DNA from: Coemansia sp. RSA 487
Lineage: Eukaryota; Kickxellomycota; Kickxellomycetes; Kickxellales; Kickxellaceae
DNA: 64,000 nt
Reading direction: 5' to 3'
NCBI GenBank assembly: GCA_027577595.1
Contig: JANBRJ010000093.1
Location: forward strand, 1-64,000
Part shown: piece by piece, positions 19,296-29,575 of the stretch
Numbering within the stretch: the stretch's first letter is position 1
Layout: each line of letters opens with the position of its first letter
Position numbers and translations under genes: made by a program
Notes under the pieces: generated by a model
The model's database searches: none
What the model was told of the DNA's origin: nothing
The model's input: the letters and a program-made list of their open reading frames with translations, nothing else

Positions 19296-21078
19296 TCAGC
19301 GCGTGGAGCCAGGGACGCGAGTACGCATCTGTGGCAATAGTGGGCTGAATGTAGGGGTGTACTTTTCTTTCCAGTCAAACTGTTTGAGATAGTCAGAGCG
19401 GGCGGTTGTTTCCATCGGGCCAACAAACCCAGTGAACCATGGGAGGTGGCGGAAGAGGAAGCGCGATTCGGTGCAATACACAGTCTCTTGGTTCCAAGAG
19501 CCAAGCGAGTCGTGGGGCGTGCGGTACATGAAGCGCTCGAGGCTGGCCTGTAGTTTTTTGTGCCTATCAATGCGACGGCACTCTTCCTCGGCAAGGCGCA
19601 TTCGCTCGGCTTGGCGTCGCAAGAAGAACGAGTACGATGATTTGACGCGGTACACATCAAACATGTTGTTTTCGGCATGCTTGATAAGGTCTGAGTCGCT
19701 GATCCATACGTGGTAGTCCATGAGGATCATGGTTTCGCGCTTGATGCGAACAAGATCTGGTTTTTGGTACCACGAGTCGAGGATGCGCACGATGCTGTCG
19801 AGCTCAAAGACCTCGGGTGTGTTGGTGCAGACGCAGGTGGTGCAGGCCAGCATGAAGACGCCGAGAAACAGGGAGTGTGCGGCTTCGTAGGGTGCATCTT
19901 CGCAGCTGTTTAAAACGCGGCAGATGCGTCGCAGGAGGATGACGCAGGCAATGGCTGTGGCCATATCGACCATGGTGCCGTCCATTAGGCGCCAGATGAA
20001 TTCGTGGAGCTCAGGCAGACGGCGGTCCATCGGGATGATTGCTGAGCACGTGTCGATTTTGTAGATAATGTTCAGATACTCGACGATACTGCCGACAATT
20101 TCCAGGGTTGGAGGGTAGTACTCGCTGGGATCCAGGCCAAAGATCATCGGCAGCTCGCTTATTGTCACGGGGCTCTGGGCGTGGGCCAGGGTGCTGGTCA
20201 GCATAAATACCTGTGTGTCGGGTGTAAAGTAGCAGTTCCAGAACGGCAGTTCCTGGCACATCCGGAAGCGCAGCTGCGATTCGGTTTGGGCAATATAGTT
20301 TTCGTATTCGGCGTCGCTCTCGTCTTCGTTGTCGCTGCTTGTGTCGCTACCGGGATCGTAGCCCGTTTCATGGACGCAAGGGTTTGGGCAGCTGCAGACG
20401 TCGATGATGTCATCAACAATTGGTGGTGGAGGAGTGGGCGGCGGAGGTTTGGGGCGGCGGTAAAAGACACTGCGACGCTTTGCCATTGACACGAGAACCG
20501 GGTGATTGGGAGGCAGAGACCGATGGCGGGGCCAGCTGGCCCGCTGCTGCTGCTGTTCAGACTGAAGGTTGTTGCACATGATAATCGAAAGCAGTGATAT
20601 AAATCAGACATGGGATAGTTAGATATTTCGAAAAAGTGGGAAAAAAGAAGGAAAAGCACTGGTTCATGAAATTTGTTCATGTTTGTTTGGTGTGGGTACT
20701 TACTGTATGGCCCTTTGTACAAGATACAGGCAGACGAGCATATGACCCATTGCTGCTGCTGTTGCTAATAATTTTGTTGTTGTTGCTGTTGTTGTTATTG
20801 CTTCCGCCACCATTGTCTTTTCCGCCATTGGAATTAGGCGGCGCTGCGCCATCGTATCTGGTGTCTGGCTGCAGCATCCCACCATCTGCAACAGCGCCTC
20901 CTTGTCTGGGATTGTCCGTCTGCATGCGAATTGTTGGTTCTGGACGACAATTTGAATGCTGCTGCTGCGCCAGAAACGACGGCCGCGAGAGAGTCGTGGT
21001 AAATGTGCCGGTTGCCGTAACTGGCGACAACTGAAGCGATAATGTGCCAGGCGATTTAATATGACCGGATTTGGACAT
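19296..21078 (-). CDS. Cyclin-like protein, two exons
   Basis: Exon 1 is 21078-20704 and exon 2 is 20561-19296, joined in phase 0 across a 142-base intron with GTAAGT donor, a CTAAC branch-like site and CTTCAG acceptor; the product is 546 residues. Exon 1 encodes a Ser/Thr-rich, Asn-rich disordered N-terminus starting at the ATG of MSKSGHIKS. Exon 2 begins with Gln and Pro runs, then an acidic linker. Residues about 290-400 resemble a cyclin box of the Pcl/Pho80 kind: MATAIACVILLRRICRVL, then HSLFLGVFMLACTT, then VRIKRETMILMDYHVWI. The C-terminal 130 residues are basic and unassigned. It would activate a cyclin-dependent kinase of the Pho85 or Cdk5 class if the assignment holds. The cyclin call is moderate; the splice structure is well supported. 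Confidence 0.65.
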
Positions 21079-22001
21079 CCACAAGACATGTAAACGTATA
21101 ATAGCAAGCGATTTATAAATAATATTTTAAAGAAACATTTTTATTTGATTTTTTGTTATTTGAAAATACGAAATAAAAAAAACTCCGATGGAGGGAACCT
21201 TTCTCTTTATATATTCCCAACGTTGGTAAACTTGAAGGTCAGCTGGTAACAAGCCATCTAACTGGAAAAAAACGAAACAATAGGCAGTAAACGCCGCCCC
21301 TCCCCCTTTTCTCCTTTCTTCAAGGCTGAGCTATTTGCCCGTTTGAGGCGGTCCCACACACTACAGCGGCGTTTGTGAGCATTTGTGAGCGTTTGAACGC
21401 AGCAGCGGCAGTGCAATAGACAGTCGTCGTTTGAAGCAAGTGTTGGGTATAGAAATAAAAGACGCACGTACAAGAAGAAAAGTAGAGGTTAAACGAACAC
21501 AAAGCGCTAGTAACAAGCATATGTTTAAAGAACAGCTATAAAAGCATTACACACTACACAGTCAGAAAGAACTTGCCTCCTTCAGAAAGCTTCATTGGAA
21601 GTAGACAAGGCCAGTTTGGCCACATATAAAAAGCTGCAGCCATGGCAAATAATCCTATAAATGGTTCAGTCACGCTCTGGTGATGTATTGCAAGAGCTAA
21701 ATATCATATACAAATAATTCTCGGTTTATCGTAAAACAGCACTCACATCACCAAAGAGTGGTAATGGTGTTTTTGATATGGAAATATGTCATTGCTAGTT
21801 GAGAGGGTGAATACACCTGCTGTTGGTTCAGCCAAAAGGAATAACATGTCTGCTGATCTGATTAAGCGTGATCCTAATATCAGGAGGGATCAACCAAGCC
21901 ACAACACACTTGATTACGTCGCCATCAATTCTTTCTTTCATTCGCGAAAACTCATTCTATTAACTTTTTCTTTGAAATCATTACTAATTAAATACTTGCA
22001 G
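21079..22001. other. Divergent spacer with possible 5' UTR intron
   Basis: Promoter region between the cyclin-like gene (-) and RPN13 (+). Just before the RPN13 start, TTACTAATTAAATACTTGCAG looks like a branch site plus acceptor, so an intron may end exactly at the ATG of RPN13. I could not fix its donor. No other gene is supported here. Confidence 0.4.
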
Positions 22002-23096
22002 ATGGCTACTCCGTTATTCTCTCAACCCCGTGGAACCAACAGCTCAAGCGGTGGGCGCAAACTGGTGGCAGGGTCGCTTGCGGAATTCAAGGCTGGACGA
22101 CTGTACCGTGACGGCGAAACAAACTGGGTTATGCCTGACAGCCGGCGTGGCATATGCTATGTGAAGAAGGAAGATGACGGGCTCTTGCGGTTCGTGTGGA
22201 AGGAAAAAAAGACACCCAGCGAGATTGACGAGTTGATTGTGTTCCCTGGTGATGTTCGCTTGGAGCGCGTCAAGCAGTCTAGCGGCCGCGTATACGTACT
22301 AAAGTTCCAGTCATCGAGCCAGAGACTGTTCTTTTGGATGCAAGGGTCTGACGAAACAAAAGATGATGCTGTAGTGCGTGAGATGAACCTTGCGCTTAAT
22401 GGTGGCGAGGAAGAAGAGGAAGAAGAAGATGACGATGAGGAGGAAGAGGAGGAAGAGGAGGAGGAGGAAGAAATTGGTGAAGACGACGAAGATGAGCGGG
22501 CGTTGTTGCTGAAACGCAGGAGCTCCCGCGAAGCCGAGGTACTGAGCCGCCACAGGGAGCAGTCAGCGTTGGCACAAGAATCACCGGCGCTCAGCAGCTC
22601 TTTGTCATCAGCACAAGTGGGCGGAGTACCTGGAAACAGCATGCGCAGCGTATCGGACAGAACGGCTGGAGCTGACGTCACTCCGCTGGGAAGCAGCGAA
22701 CTCGAGGGTCTCCGGGACTTGCTGATGCGCACACAGAACGCAAGGGGAGTGCAGACAAGGAGCAGGAGAGTAGCACGCTTGCAGTTGGGTGACGTGTTGA
22801 CCTCGGAGAACCTCGTTTCAGTTCTCAATGATGAGAAGCTGCGTGAGGCGCTGTTTCCTATGCTTCCTGACACCGCACCCCGCTCACGCGAATCACTGGA
22901 CCAGACCGTCAGGAGCCCACAGTTCCAGCAGGCGCTGGATGCACTGACGCACGTGCTTGAGACCGGACAAATGGCTCCGCTAGTCAGCCAGCTTGGACTC
23001 GAGCCCCAGGCGAGCGAGAGCGTCGAAGCATTCCTCAGGGCAATAGCCAAGAAGGTGGAGCAGGATAACGACGAGGACGCCGAGATGCATGGTTGA
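22002..23096 (+). CDS. RPN13: Proteasomal ubiquitin receptor Rpn13/ADRM1
   Basis: A 364-residue protein with both Rpn13 domains. The N-terminal Pru domain (about residues 15-130) has the expected strands: LVAGSLAEFKAGRLY, GICYVKKEDDGLLRFVWKE and YVLKFQSSSQRLFFWMQ. The Pru domain docks on Rpn2 of the 19S particle and binds ubiquitin. A long acidic Glu/Asp run follows (about 131-165). The C-terminal third is a DEUBAD domain (from about 245: LQLGDVLTSENLVSVL, then the QFQQALDALTHVLETG and LGLEPQ segments), which activates the deubiquitinase Uch37/UCHL5 in species that have it. I start at 22002 because the family begins there; the frame extends 72 codons upstream into sequence that looks like intron and UTR. 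Budding yeast Rpn13 lacks the DEUBAD half, so this is the fuller form. Confidence 0.95.
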   Translation: MATPLFSQPRGTNSSSGGRKLVAGSLAEFKAGRLYRDGETNWVMPDSRRGICYVKKEDDGLLRFVWKEKKTPSEIDELIVFPGDVRLERVKQSSGRVYVLKFQSSSQRLFFWMQGSDETKDDAVVREMNLALNGGEEEEEEEDDDEEEEEEEEEEEEIGEDDEDERALLLKRRSSREAEVLSRHREQSALAQESPALSSSLSSAQVGGVPGNSMRSVSDRTAGADVTPLGSSELEGLRDLLMRTQNARGVQTRSRRVARLQLGDVLTSENLVSVLNDEKLREALFPMLPDTAPRSRESLDQTVRSPQFQQALDALTHVLETGQMAPLVSQLGLEPQASESVEAFLRAIAKKVEQDNDEDAEMHG

Positions 23097-23243
23097 GCTG
23101 TAGACGTTAATTGACTTTGAACCCCTCCCCCATAAATGGATGGTGGTTGGTCTTGAGGATAAAGTTGTTTCTTGATCAAACCCCGAAAACCCCCGCTGAA
23201 TAAAAACAAAAGGTTATTGTTCTTCTTACTCTTGCTCTAAATA

Positions 23244-24452
23244 ATGGATAGCTGGAAACACTTGCAAGCATGCTCAGCTGCCACAGCAGCCGCAGCGATA
23301 GTAGCCATCGTTGGGTACCGCCTGCTGCGAACCGACAACGCAGGACTAAAGAAGGAATCAGAGATCAAAAAGGGTGTGACGGAACTGATTGGAAACACAC
23401 CGCTGGTGCGTATTAATAGTCTGTCAGAGGCCACAGGGTGCGAGGTTCTTGGAAAGTGCGAGTTTTTGAACCCGGGCGGGAGCTCAAAGGACCGGATCGC
23501 TTTGTATCTGATCGAGCAGGCTGAGAAACGTGGGGATCTGGAGGCGCACACGGGGAGCTGCATCTTTGAGGGGACATCGGGGTCAACGGGGATATCGCTG
23601 GCGATGGTGGCATGCGCCAAGGGCTACAAATGCCACATCGTCATGCCAAGCGACCAGGCAATCGAGAAATCGCAGTTACTCGAGCGACATGGGGCGCACG
23701 TGGAGCGTGTTGTACCGTGCTCGATAGTCGATGACAACCACTTTGTCAACATTGCGCGCAGGCGTGCACAAGAGTACGGCAAAGACGATCCACCAGGAGG
23801 GTTGAAAAGGCGCGGGTTCTTTGTGGACCAGTTCGAGAACCCGCTGAATTGCGAAGCACACTACCGCACAACGGGACCCGAGATTCTCCGGCAGACAGGC
23901 GGCAAAGTCGATGTGTTTGTGCACGGATCGGGAACCGGCGGCACGATTGCTGGCGTCACGCACTACCTGAAGCGACAAGTGCCTGGAGTGCAATGTTTTC
24001 TGGCGGATCCGCAGGGCTCGGGACTGGCAAACAAGGTCAACTACGGCGTGATGTTTGCGGCAACTGAGCGCGAGGGCACGCGGCGGCGACAGCAAGTCGA
24101 CACACTTGTCGAGGGTGTCGGGCTGAACCGGCTGACACGAAACTTTGCTCGGCTCCTTCTCCCCGAGCGGTGCCTTTTGGATGGCGCAGTCTCTGTAAGC
24201 GATGGCGATGCTGTCTGCATGGCGCGGTGGCTGATGGCTAACGACGGGTTGTTTGTCGGCAGCTCGGCAGCTATCAACTGCGTGGCGGCGCTAGAGATTG
24301 CACGCCGTCTGGGCCCAGGCCACACTATCGTCACAGTGCTTGCCGACAGCGGCCAGCGTCACCTGACAAAGTTCTGGAATGACGACGCCATGGCTGCGCT
24401 GGGCCACTCGGTGGCTGCTCCGTCGGCGCTGGCCGATTTCCCGCGCCTGTAA
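23244..24452 (+). CDS. MCY1: Mcy1-type cysteine synthase-like protein
   Basis: A 402-residue fold-type II PLP enzyme. An N-terminal membrane anchor (AATAAAAIVAIVGYRLL, residues 12-28) precedes the catalytic core, as in yeast Mcy1/YGR012W and fission yeast Cys12, which sit at the mitochondrial outer membrane. The core starts at VTELIGNTPLVRI; the PLP lysine lies in NPGGSSKDRIA (about residue 81). The substrate loop reads EGTSGSTGIS rather than the TSGNTG of true O-acetylserine sulfhydrylases, and GSGTGGTIAGV is the phosphate-binding loop. The altered loop supports the Mcy1 branch rather than cysteine synthase proper or cystathionine beta-synthase, so the exact reaction is uncertain. Same strand as RPN13, about 150 bases downstream. 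Confidence 0.88.
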   Translation: MDSWKHLQACSAATAAAAIVAIVGYRLLRTDNAGLKKESEIKKGVTELIGNTPLVRINSLSEATGCEVLGKCEFLNPGGSSKDRIALYLIEQAEKRGDLEAHTGSCIFEGTSGSTGISLAMVACAKGYKCHIVMPSDQAIEKSQLLERHGAHVERVVPCSIVDDNHFVNIARRRAQEYGKDDPPGGLKRRGFFVDQFENPLNCEAHYRTTGPEILRQTGGKVDVFVHGSGTGGTIAGVTHYLKRQVPGVQCFLADPQGSGLANKVNYGVMFAATEREGTRRRQQVDTLVEGVGLNRLTRNFARLLLPERCLLDGAVSVSDGDAVCMARWLMANDGLFVGSSAAINCVAALEIARRLGPGHTIVTVLADSGQRHLTKFWNDDAMAALGHSVAAPSALADFPRL

Positions 24453-24662
24453 ATCCCTTCACTTATGCGACAAAATTAATCCTTTTGCCTTTGCCAGCAG
24501 CGATTTACATGGCCCGGCTTTTTAGCTCTTGGGAAATGCAATGTTTTTTTTCTCTCCCTGGTTCCAAATATCAATAATATCTTTCCGAGCGGATGTTTTT
24601 TTTTCCTCGTTCATTTTTTGCATGTAAAAAGTAAACCTCCCCTTTCTCTCTTTCGTGCAAAT

Positions 24663-26234
24663 ATGGACACAGTAGACCTCACAACTGCAGACTACCTCGA
24701 GGCATTCTCGACCATCGACCGCAGCATCCGCAACCTCATCGACGGCGGCGGATGCGAGCCGCATAGGCAGCCGAAGAAACCGCCACAGTTGTCAATCCCC
24801 CACTCTGAGGATGACGACGCAACCGTTGCATTTCTGTGTAGCGGACTTCCGCACTACGAGGGCATGTCAGGCGTCGACTACAGCGACCTCAGCGTGCCTC
24901 TTACGGATTCAACACACGACGCCAACAGCAGCGACTTTGAGGAGCCGGTGCCTGACACCGCATGGGGCGAAGAACACGAAGCAGACAACAGTATGGCACC
25001 ACTGGCATCGCCGCAGACGCTGGCAGCAGCGACTGACGAGGAGGACAGCAGACTGGCTGCATACGAGGGATGGATCGACTTTGACGCCCTTGTGAACGCA
25101 GTGCAGGACGCGCTTGCGCCATCGGTGGGCGCCAGAGAAGTCGCCTGCCTGAGCATTGGGCGGCGCACCGAGACCGACTACATGCTCATCTACGCAGTGC
25201 ACTCCACCGAGAGCCAAAGCGTTGAAAGCACGCGGTGGGTTGTGCAAGTACCCAAGCCTGCAGTTCCGGCCTGTGTGTTCGAGAGCGAGATCGTCAGCGT
25301 GTCGTATGTAGCGCAGAGCAGCGACCTGCCTGTTCCAACAGTGGTTGCACACGACTTCTCGCCGTCCAATGCGGCCGGCGTACCGTATGCGGTGCTTACG
25401 CATACGGGGGGGACGCCACTCGGAATGATGTGGCCGGCTCTGGAAGCGCGCCAAAAGCGTCGCATTCTGGACCACATCGCCGACGCAGTGGTGAAGATGA
25501 GTCAAATACGTCTTCCGCTCATCGGGTCGCTTGTTCCCTGTGACGGGGAGCTGATAGTCGGTCCCCTGCTGTGTGCACGCGACACAGAGCCTGGGTACGC
25601 GGGAGCTGGCGGGCCATTCCAGTCGACACGCACGTACCTCGATGCCCTGCTGCAAGCGTCCAGCGACGCCCTCGGCCAGCTGCCGCTGCTTCTGGGCGAC
25701 AATCTAACAGACGATATGAGTTGCACCGAAATAGACACCTACCGTACAAACGTCGACCGCTTCGTTGAGCCCAAATATGATGAAGGACCCTTTGTGCTGA
25801 TGCCCGAGTCCCTGGACATGCACCATTTCCTTATGGATCCCGAAACACTGCGCCTTGTTGGAGTCGTTGACTGGACGTACAGCAGCGTGAGGCCGCTGCA
25901 GTCACTGGTTCAGCCGCCGCCGTTTACCTTTGACGATACGCCGCGATGGGAGCCACATTCCCTTGGTGCGCGTGTGGCCCACCGCCGCAATCTGATCCGG
26001 TACCGTCAGTGGTTTATGCGTGGATTGCAGAAGCGCGCCTGGGCTGTACTGGGAAGCAGCGATGAAGCTGACGAGCTATCGACTCTTGTGCGTTTCGGTT
26101 ACTGGCGCTACAAGTTCGAGCATGAGGCTGCCGAAAGCATCCGCTACTCCAATCCATGGTCCTTCCGTGCACTGTGGGAGCATTTGCATCCAGACCAGGA
26201 GTTTGCAGTTTGGTTGTGTGAGCTTGGTCAGTGA
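24663..26234 (+). CDS. APH-like phosphotransferase fold, probable pseudokinase
   Basis: A 523-residue protein. The first 150 residues are acidic and disordered. From about residue 180 it resembles the fungal aminoglycoside phosphotransferase (APH)-like family: a VVQVPKPAVPACVFESEI N-lobe segment, PYAVLTHTGGTPL as the hinge, and a late FVLMPESLDMHHF then LVGVVDWTY pair that matches the catalytic and metal loops. In active relatives the catalytic loop has an HxD..N pattern; here the aspartate and asparagine positions read Ser and His, while the Asp of VVDW remains. That points to weak or no kinase activity. The start ATG at 24663 is used because the frame further upstream opens with TTG. Role unknown. 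Confidence 0.7.
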   Translation: MDTVDLTTADYLEAFSTIDRSIRNLIDGGGCEPHRQPKKPPQLSIPHSEDDDATVAFLCSGLPHYEGMSGVDYSDLSVPLTDSTHDANSSDFEEPVPDTAWGEEHEADNSMAPLASPQTLAAATDEEDSRLAAYEGWIDFDALVNAVQDALAPSVGAREVACLSIGRRTETDYMLIYAVHSTESQSVESTRWVVQVPKPAVPACVFESEIVSVSYVAQSSDLPVPTVVAHDFSPSNAAGVPYAVLTHTGGTPLGMMWPALEARQKRRILDHIADAVVKMSQIRLPLIGSLVPCDGELIVGPLLCARDTEPGYAGAGGPFQSTRTYLDALLQASSDALGQLPLLLGDNLTDDMSCTEIDTYRTNVDRFVEPKYDEGPFVLMPESLDMHHFLMDPETLRLVGVVDWTYSSVRPLQSLVQPPPFTFDDTPRWEPHSLGARVAHRRNLIRYRQWFMRGLQKRAWAVLGSSDEADELSTLVRFGYWRYKFEHEAAESIRYSNPWSFRALWEHLHPDQEFAVWLCELGQ

Positions 26235-26869
26235 CCCTTTCTTTTCCTTGTTAAGGGAGGTTTGTATAAATATAACCTTTCGTGCTGTATTTGGTTATTT
26301 GGCGAATTTCGGATCAGGGAAGAGTATAAAATTTTCTACAACAAGCCTATTTGAAATAGACATGGGTGTTAAAATTAGAAGAAACAGAAGTCATGTTTAC
26401 AAATCCGAAAACAACAGCAATTATTCCCACTGATAGAAAACGAAAGGCATTGTGCAATAGCATTTTGCTTTGTTATTAGAGGTAGAGCAGACGAGACAAA
26501 TGCCAACTGACGGCTGTTGCAAGCATCGTTCATATGTTCTGTATACAGCAAATTGTTTACAAGGCAACAAACAAGACGAATTCCGTCTTGGTTATCGCTA
26601 ACTCCGCATGGTTGCCATGAGCAGTTCTCCCCCTAGGAGTTGAGATCTCTGTTGACGGCGCTTGAAAACTCTGGTTCTGGAGGTACATTTTTCATCATTG
26701 GTAAATATGTTCTGTTTTAGCTTGGTCTTTTGTATTGACTGCCTTCTCTCATAGACAGCAAACACCCTTGGACTTTTTTCGAAGAAGGGAGGTTTGTGTA
26801 AGACAGCGTCTTCGTGGCGTGTGAAAGCCAACTTTCTTTTCAAGCTAGCTAATATTGGTTTATTAAAAG
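26235..26869. other. Intergenic, AT-rich
   Basis: Spacer downstream of the APH-like gene. Short frames exist but have no coding composition. The left fringe of the decayed receptor copy may reach into its right end; I cannot align anything before about 26.87 kb. Confidence 0.4.
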
Positions 26870-27880
26870 TCATAATATTGTTGGAAATACTGTGCAAAGT
26901 TTTAGCGAAACGTTGTTCTGCTGCTGGTCGAATGAACGTCATCGTGGCAATATGGCTCATTTGTCTGCTTGTCCGTTTGGGGATGCTGCATATCATGCAT
27001 CTGGTGCTCTATCTGCAAGCCACTTTCGCATAACCTAGCTCTCCATTCCTGTAAGTATTTCTGGTGTCTAAACAAGCAATTGAAAATGGGCTTGGCACAG
27101 CCCTACCACAAGACGTTAAGACACGCAGAGCCAAAGAGTGTTGCTATGATACGGTACTTGTGACTGGGTGGATGCATTGGATGGGTTAACTGTATTGCTG
27201 GTTGAGCTATCAATACTGACAATATAACAATACAAGTAAAGTACATTGCCCGCACCTTTCTAAGCGAGTTCCTGATATGATGATAACCCGCAGAATCACA
27301 AAAATCGCAATCTTTAGGGGATTTTCCGCGTTGCACAGATCTAGTGCTGGAATGTATTCAAGTGATTTTGATGGATGAAGTGCAGAAACGACAATTCCAC
27401 AGGCAAGAATGTATATAAATTAAATGCCAATTGGTAGGAAAAGCTGCTAGCTATGCGCCGGGAGACTCTGGATAAATACACAGAACTACGTATAGCACTG
27501 GGTAGTTACCAATGCGGTACTTGTGCAGACTCCCAATATTATGTGCACCTAAAACCAAAATCCACAGCAATCAGTCAGTGCTGAGCCAGCTAACTTCACG
27601 TGCCCGGCTATCTGTAGGTCGCCGATAAGCTAAAACGCAGATGAAATGTACATGGCTACCAGTATCATAGGTGCTGTGGATTTTAGCGGCGGGTACTTGT
27701 GGTTGATTAGAATAAACCGCGCTGAAAGTAGATTTACGGTGTAGATGCACGACAGCAGATATCACTACCACCAGATCCACAGTGTTGTGTGGCTCTAAGT
27801 TCAGCGTGAGGCCTGTAGCCACCACGACTCGTTTCTTTTTCAAGCTCAATATTTGGAAACGCCGTAGTTTTTGGCATCAA
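26870..27880 (-). pseudogene. Decayed 7TM receptor copy
   Basis: Pieces of the local receptor family occur in the right order on the minus strand, in several frames. Near 27850 is AFPNIELEKE, preceded by ACG where paralogues have the start ATG. Near 27790 is LNLEPHNTVDLVVVI (TM1), near 27250 are MYFTCIVILS and AIQLTHPMHPPS (TM6 and the following loop), and near 27060 are KPIFNCLF and HQKYLQEW (end of TM7 and the helix after it). Frame changes, stops and missing blocks separate them, including most of TM3-TM5. This is a dead copy, older than the intact neighbours A to C judging from how much has been lost. Confidence 0.85.
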
Positions 27881-28540
27881 ATAAATAGATGGAAAAGAGA
27901 AAAACATTCGCTCGTCTTCGATATATCTAAAATGGAGAAGGAATTGTGCTGCTGTTAGGAGACAAACCAAACCTAAGGTTTTGGATCTGGAATACTCCTT
28001 TCAGTTTATTAAAAAAAAGGATGTGTAGACCTAATGTGGTGAGATGTTGCAAATCCTCATGAAACGAATAAAAATTAATAAGTGAACCGATCCAGTTCAT
28101 TTTACATTCTATGAATACATGATTTTCCGGTCGGATGAAAAAAAGCTTGTTTGGTTCCACAATTTCATGTTTCCATTGCTAAAAGTAGACGTTAGTCCAC
28201 TTATGTACTTGAAAAAAAAACATTCCTGTAATTGCTCTCTCCTAGATCCTTCTCTGATCGAATCTAGGGATTGACTTTATGACATGTTGAGGACAATTGT
28301 AAAGCTGGGCAATGCACGTATTTTAGTCTAGTAATATTCACCGCGTGTGACCATTTTTCTTGTGCTCCTGTCGCACAATGGGCCAATGTCATTAGGCTAT
28401 AAAAGGAGACGTACGTCTGTGAAATTTGAAAAGCTCACACTTGTAAACGATAAAAATGCATATATTTGCTATTAGTAAACCCAAGGGGGAATACATCGTG
28501 TTAGAAAATCCAAATAAAAAACACGGCTGTTTCTAGTTAA
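27881..28540. other. Intergenic, no gene seen
   Basis: AT-rich spacer between the pseudogene and receptor A, holding the presumed 3' flank of A. No coding signal. Confidence 0.4.
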
Positions 28541-29575
28541 TTAGTCGTATCGAAACGATAATCTGCTGCCAGAGGACTGGTTATCAGCGCCATGGAGCGA
28601 AGAATTCGGTGCTTGCTTGGATGTTTCTAGCGGGTAGCTGTCATCCTCTACGTAGCGGTTTTGATAGCGCGGCATTTCGTACTCTTTCTGGAGATCATCT
28701 TCGTATAACTTGGCCGTCCATTCCTGCAAGTACTTCTGGCGTCTAAATAGGCAGCTGAAAAGAGGCTTGGCCATGATTCCCCACCATATGGCATTTACAG
28801 CAGCGGTGTCAAAGATCGTCGATATTATACGATACGTGCGATTGAGCGGGTATTGGGGGTGTGCAAACTGTATACCAGTGTTGATTGTTAGCGCCGTTAT
28901 CATAATGAAAAGAGAGAAAAACACCTCTCGTACCTCATTAAACGAGCTTCTGATGTTGCGAACCTTCCAAGTGACAAAGCAGGTAAAGGCATCGGTTACC
29001 CAAAGGATCACAAACATTGTCACCTTGAGAGGTTTGTCCATGTTGCACAGATCTAGCCCGGGAACATATTGGACCGATTTTGACGGCTTCAGTGCAGAAA
29101 CGACAATTCCAATAATAAGCAGGCACATAAAGTAGATACCAATGGGAAGGAAAAACCGCCATCCACGGCCAGGAAGATTCTGGTTAAATATACGGTAAAA
29201 GATATAGCAGCGTATGGATATTAACACGGTTATAGTGCAAACTCCCAATATTATGCGCACCCAAAACCCAAATCCACGACAGTCCGTCAAAACGGAGCCA
29301 ACCAGTGTTACATGCCCGTCCACCTGTAGGTCACCAATAAACCAAAACACCGATGAAATATACATCGCCGTCATGAGCAGCGGGCCTTTGGATCTCAGTG
29401 GCGGATACTTGCGGTTGAACAAAGCAAATAGCGTTGCACATAGGTTTATTCCGTAGATGCATGATAGCAGTATCACTATAACCAAATCAGCATTGTTGCG
29501 TGGATCCAGCTTCATGCCTACTGATTCTGCTGCCAACACTCGTTGGTTTTCAATCTCCGTATTTGGAAAGGTCAT
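28541..29575 (-). CDS. 7TM receptor A
   Basis: A 344-residue, intronless 7TM protein of the local receptor family. TM1 starts after LDPRNNADLVIVI, loop 1 is NRKYPPLRSKGP, and TM2 ends at WFIGDLQVDGHV. TM3 opens with Cys in TDCRGFGFW and loop 2 has Cys in LDLCNMD, a likely disulfide pair. Before TM6 lies SSFNEVREV, like the ICL3 motif of class C and plant/fungal RGS-type 7TM receptors. The segment after TM7 is LFRRQKYLQEWTAKLY, and the cytosolic tail is about 65 residues with no known domain. There is no large extracellular domain and no RGS domain. I infer a G-protein-coupled chemosensory role; ligand and G protein are unknown. Confidence 0.85.
   Translation of the reverse strand: MTFPNTEIENQRVLAAESVGMKLDPRNNADLVIVILLSCIYGINLCATLFALFNRKYPPLRSKGPLLMTAMYISSVFWFIGDLQVDGHVTLVGSVLTDCRGFGFWVRIILGVCTITVLISIRCYIFYRIFNQNLPGRGWRFFLPIGIYFMCLLIIGIVVSALKPSKSVQYVPGLDLCNMDKPLKVTMFVILWVTDAFTCFVTWKVRNIRSSFNEVREVFFSLFIMITALTINTGIQFAHPQYPLNRTYRIISTIFDTAAVNAIWWGIMAKPLFSCLFRRQKYLQEWTAKLYEDDLQKEYEMPRYQNRYVEDDSYPLETSKQAPNSSLHGADNQSSGSRLSFRYD

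Noticed and set aside
21786-22001. 72-codon N-terminal extension of Rpn13
   Set aside because: AT-rich, without homology, and ends in a branch-site and acceptor-like sequence just before the conserved start.
22157-23209. 350-codon Ser-rich frame on the minus strand
   Set aside because: Antisense of the Rpn13 gene; the Ser run is the complement of the Glu/Asp run.
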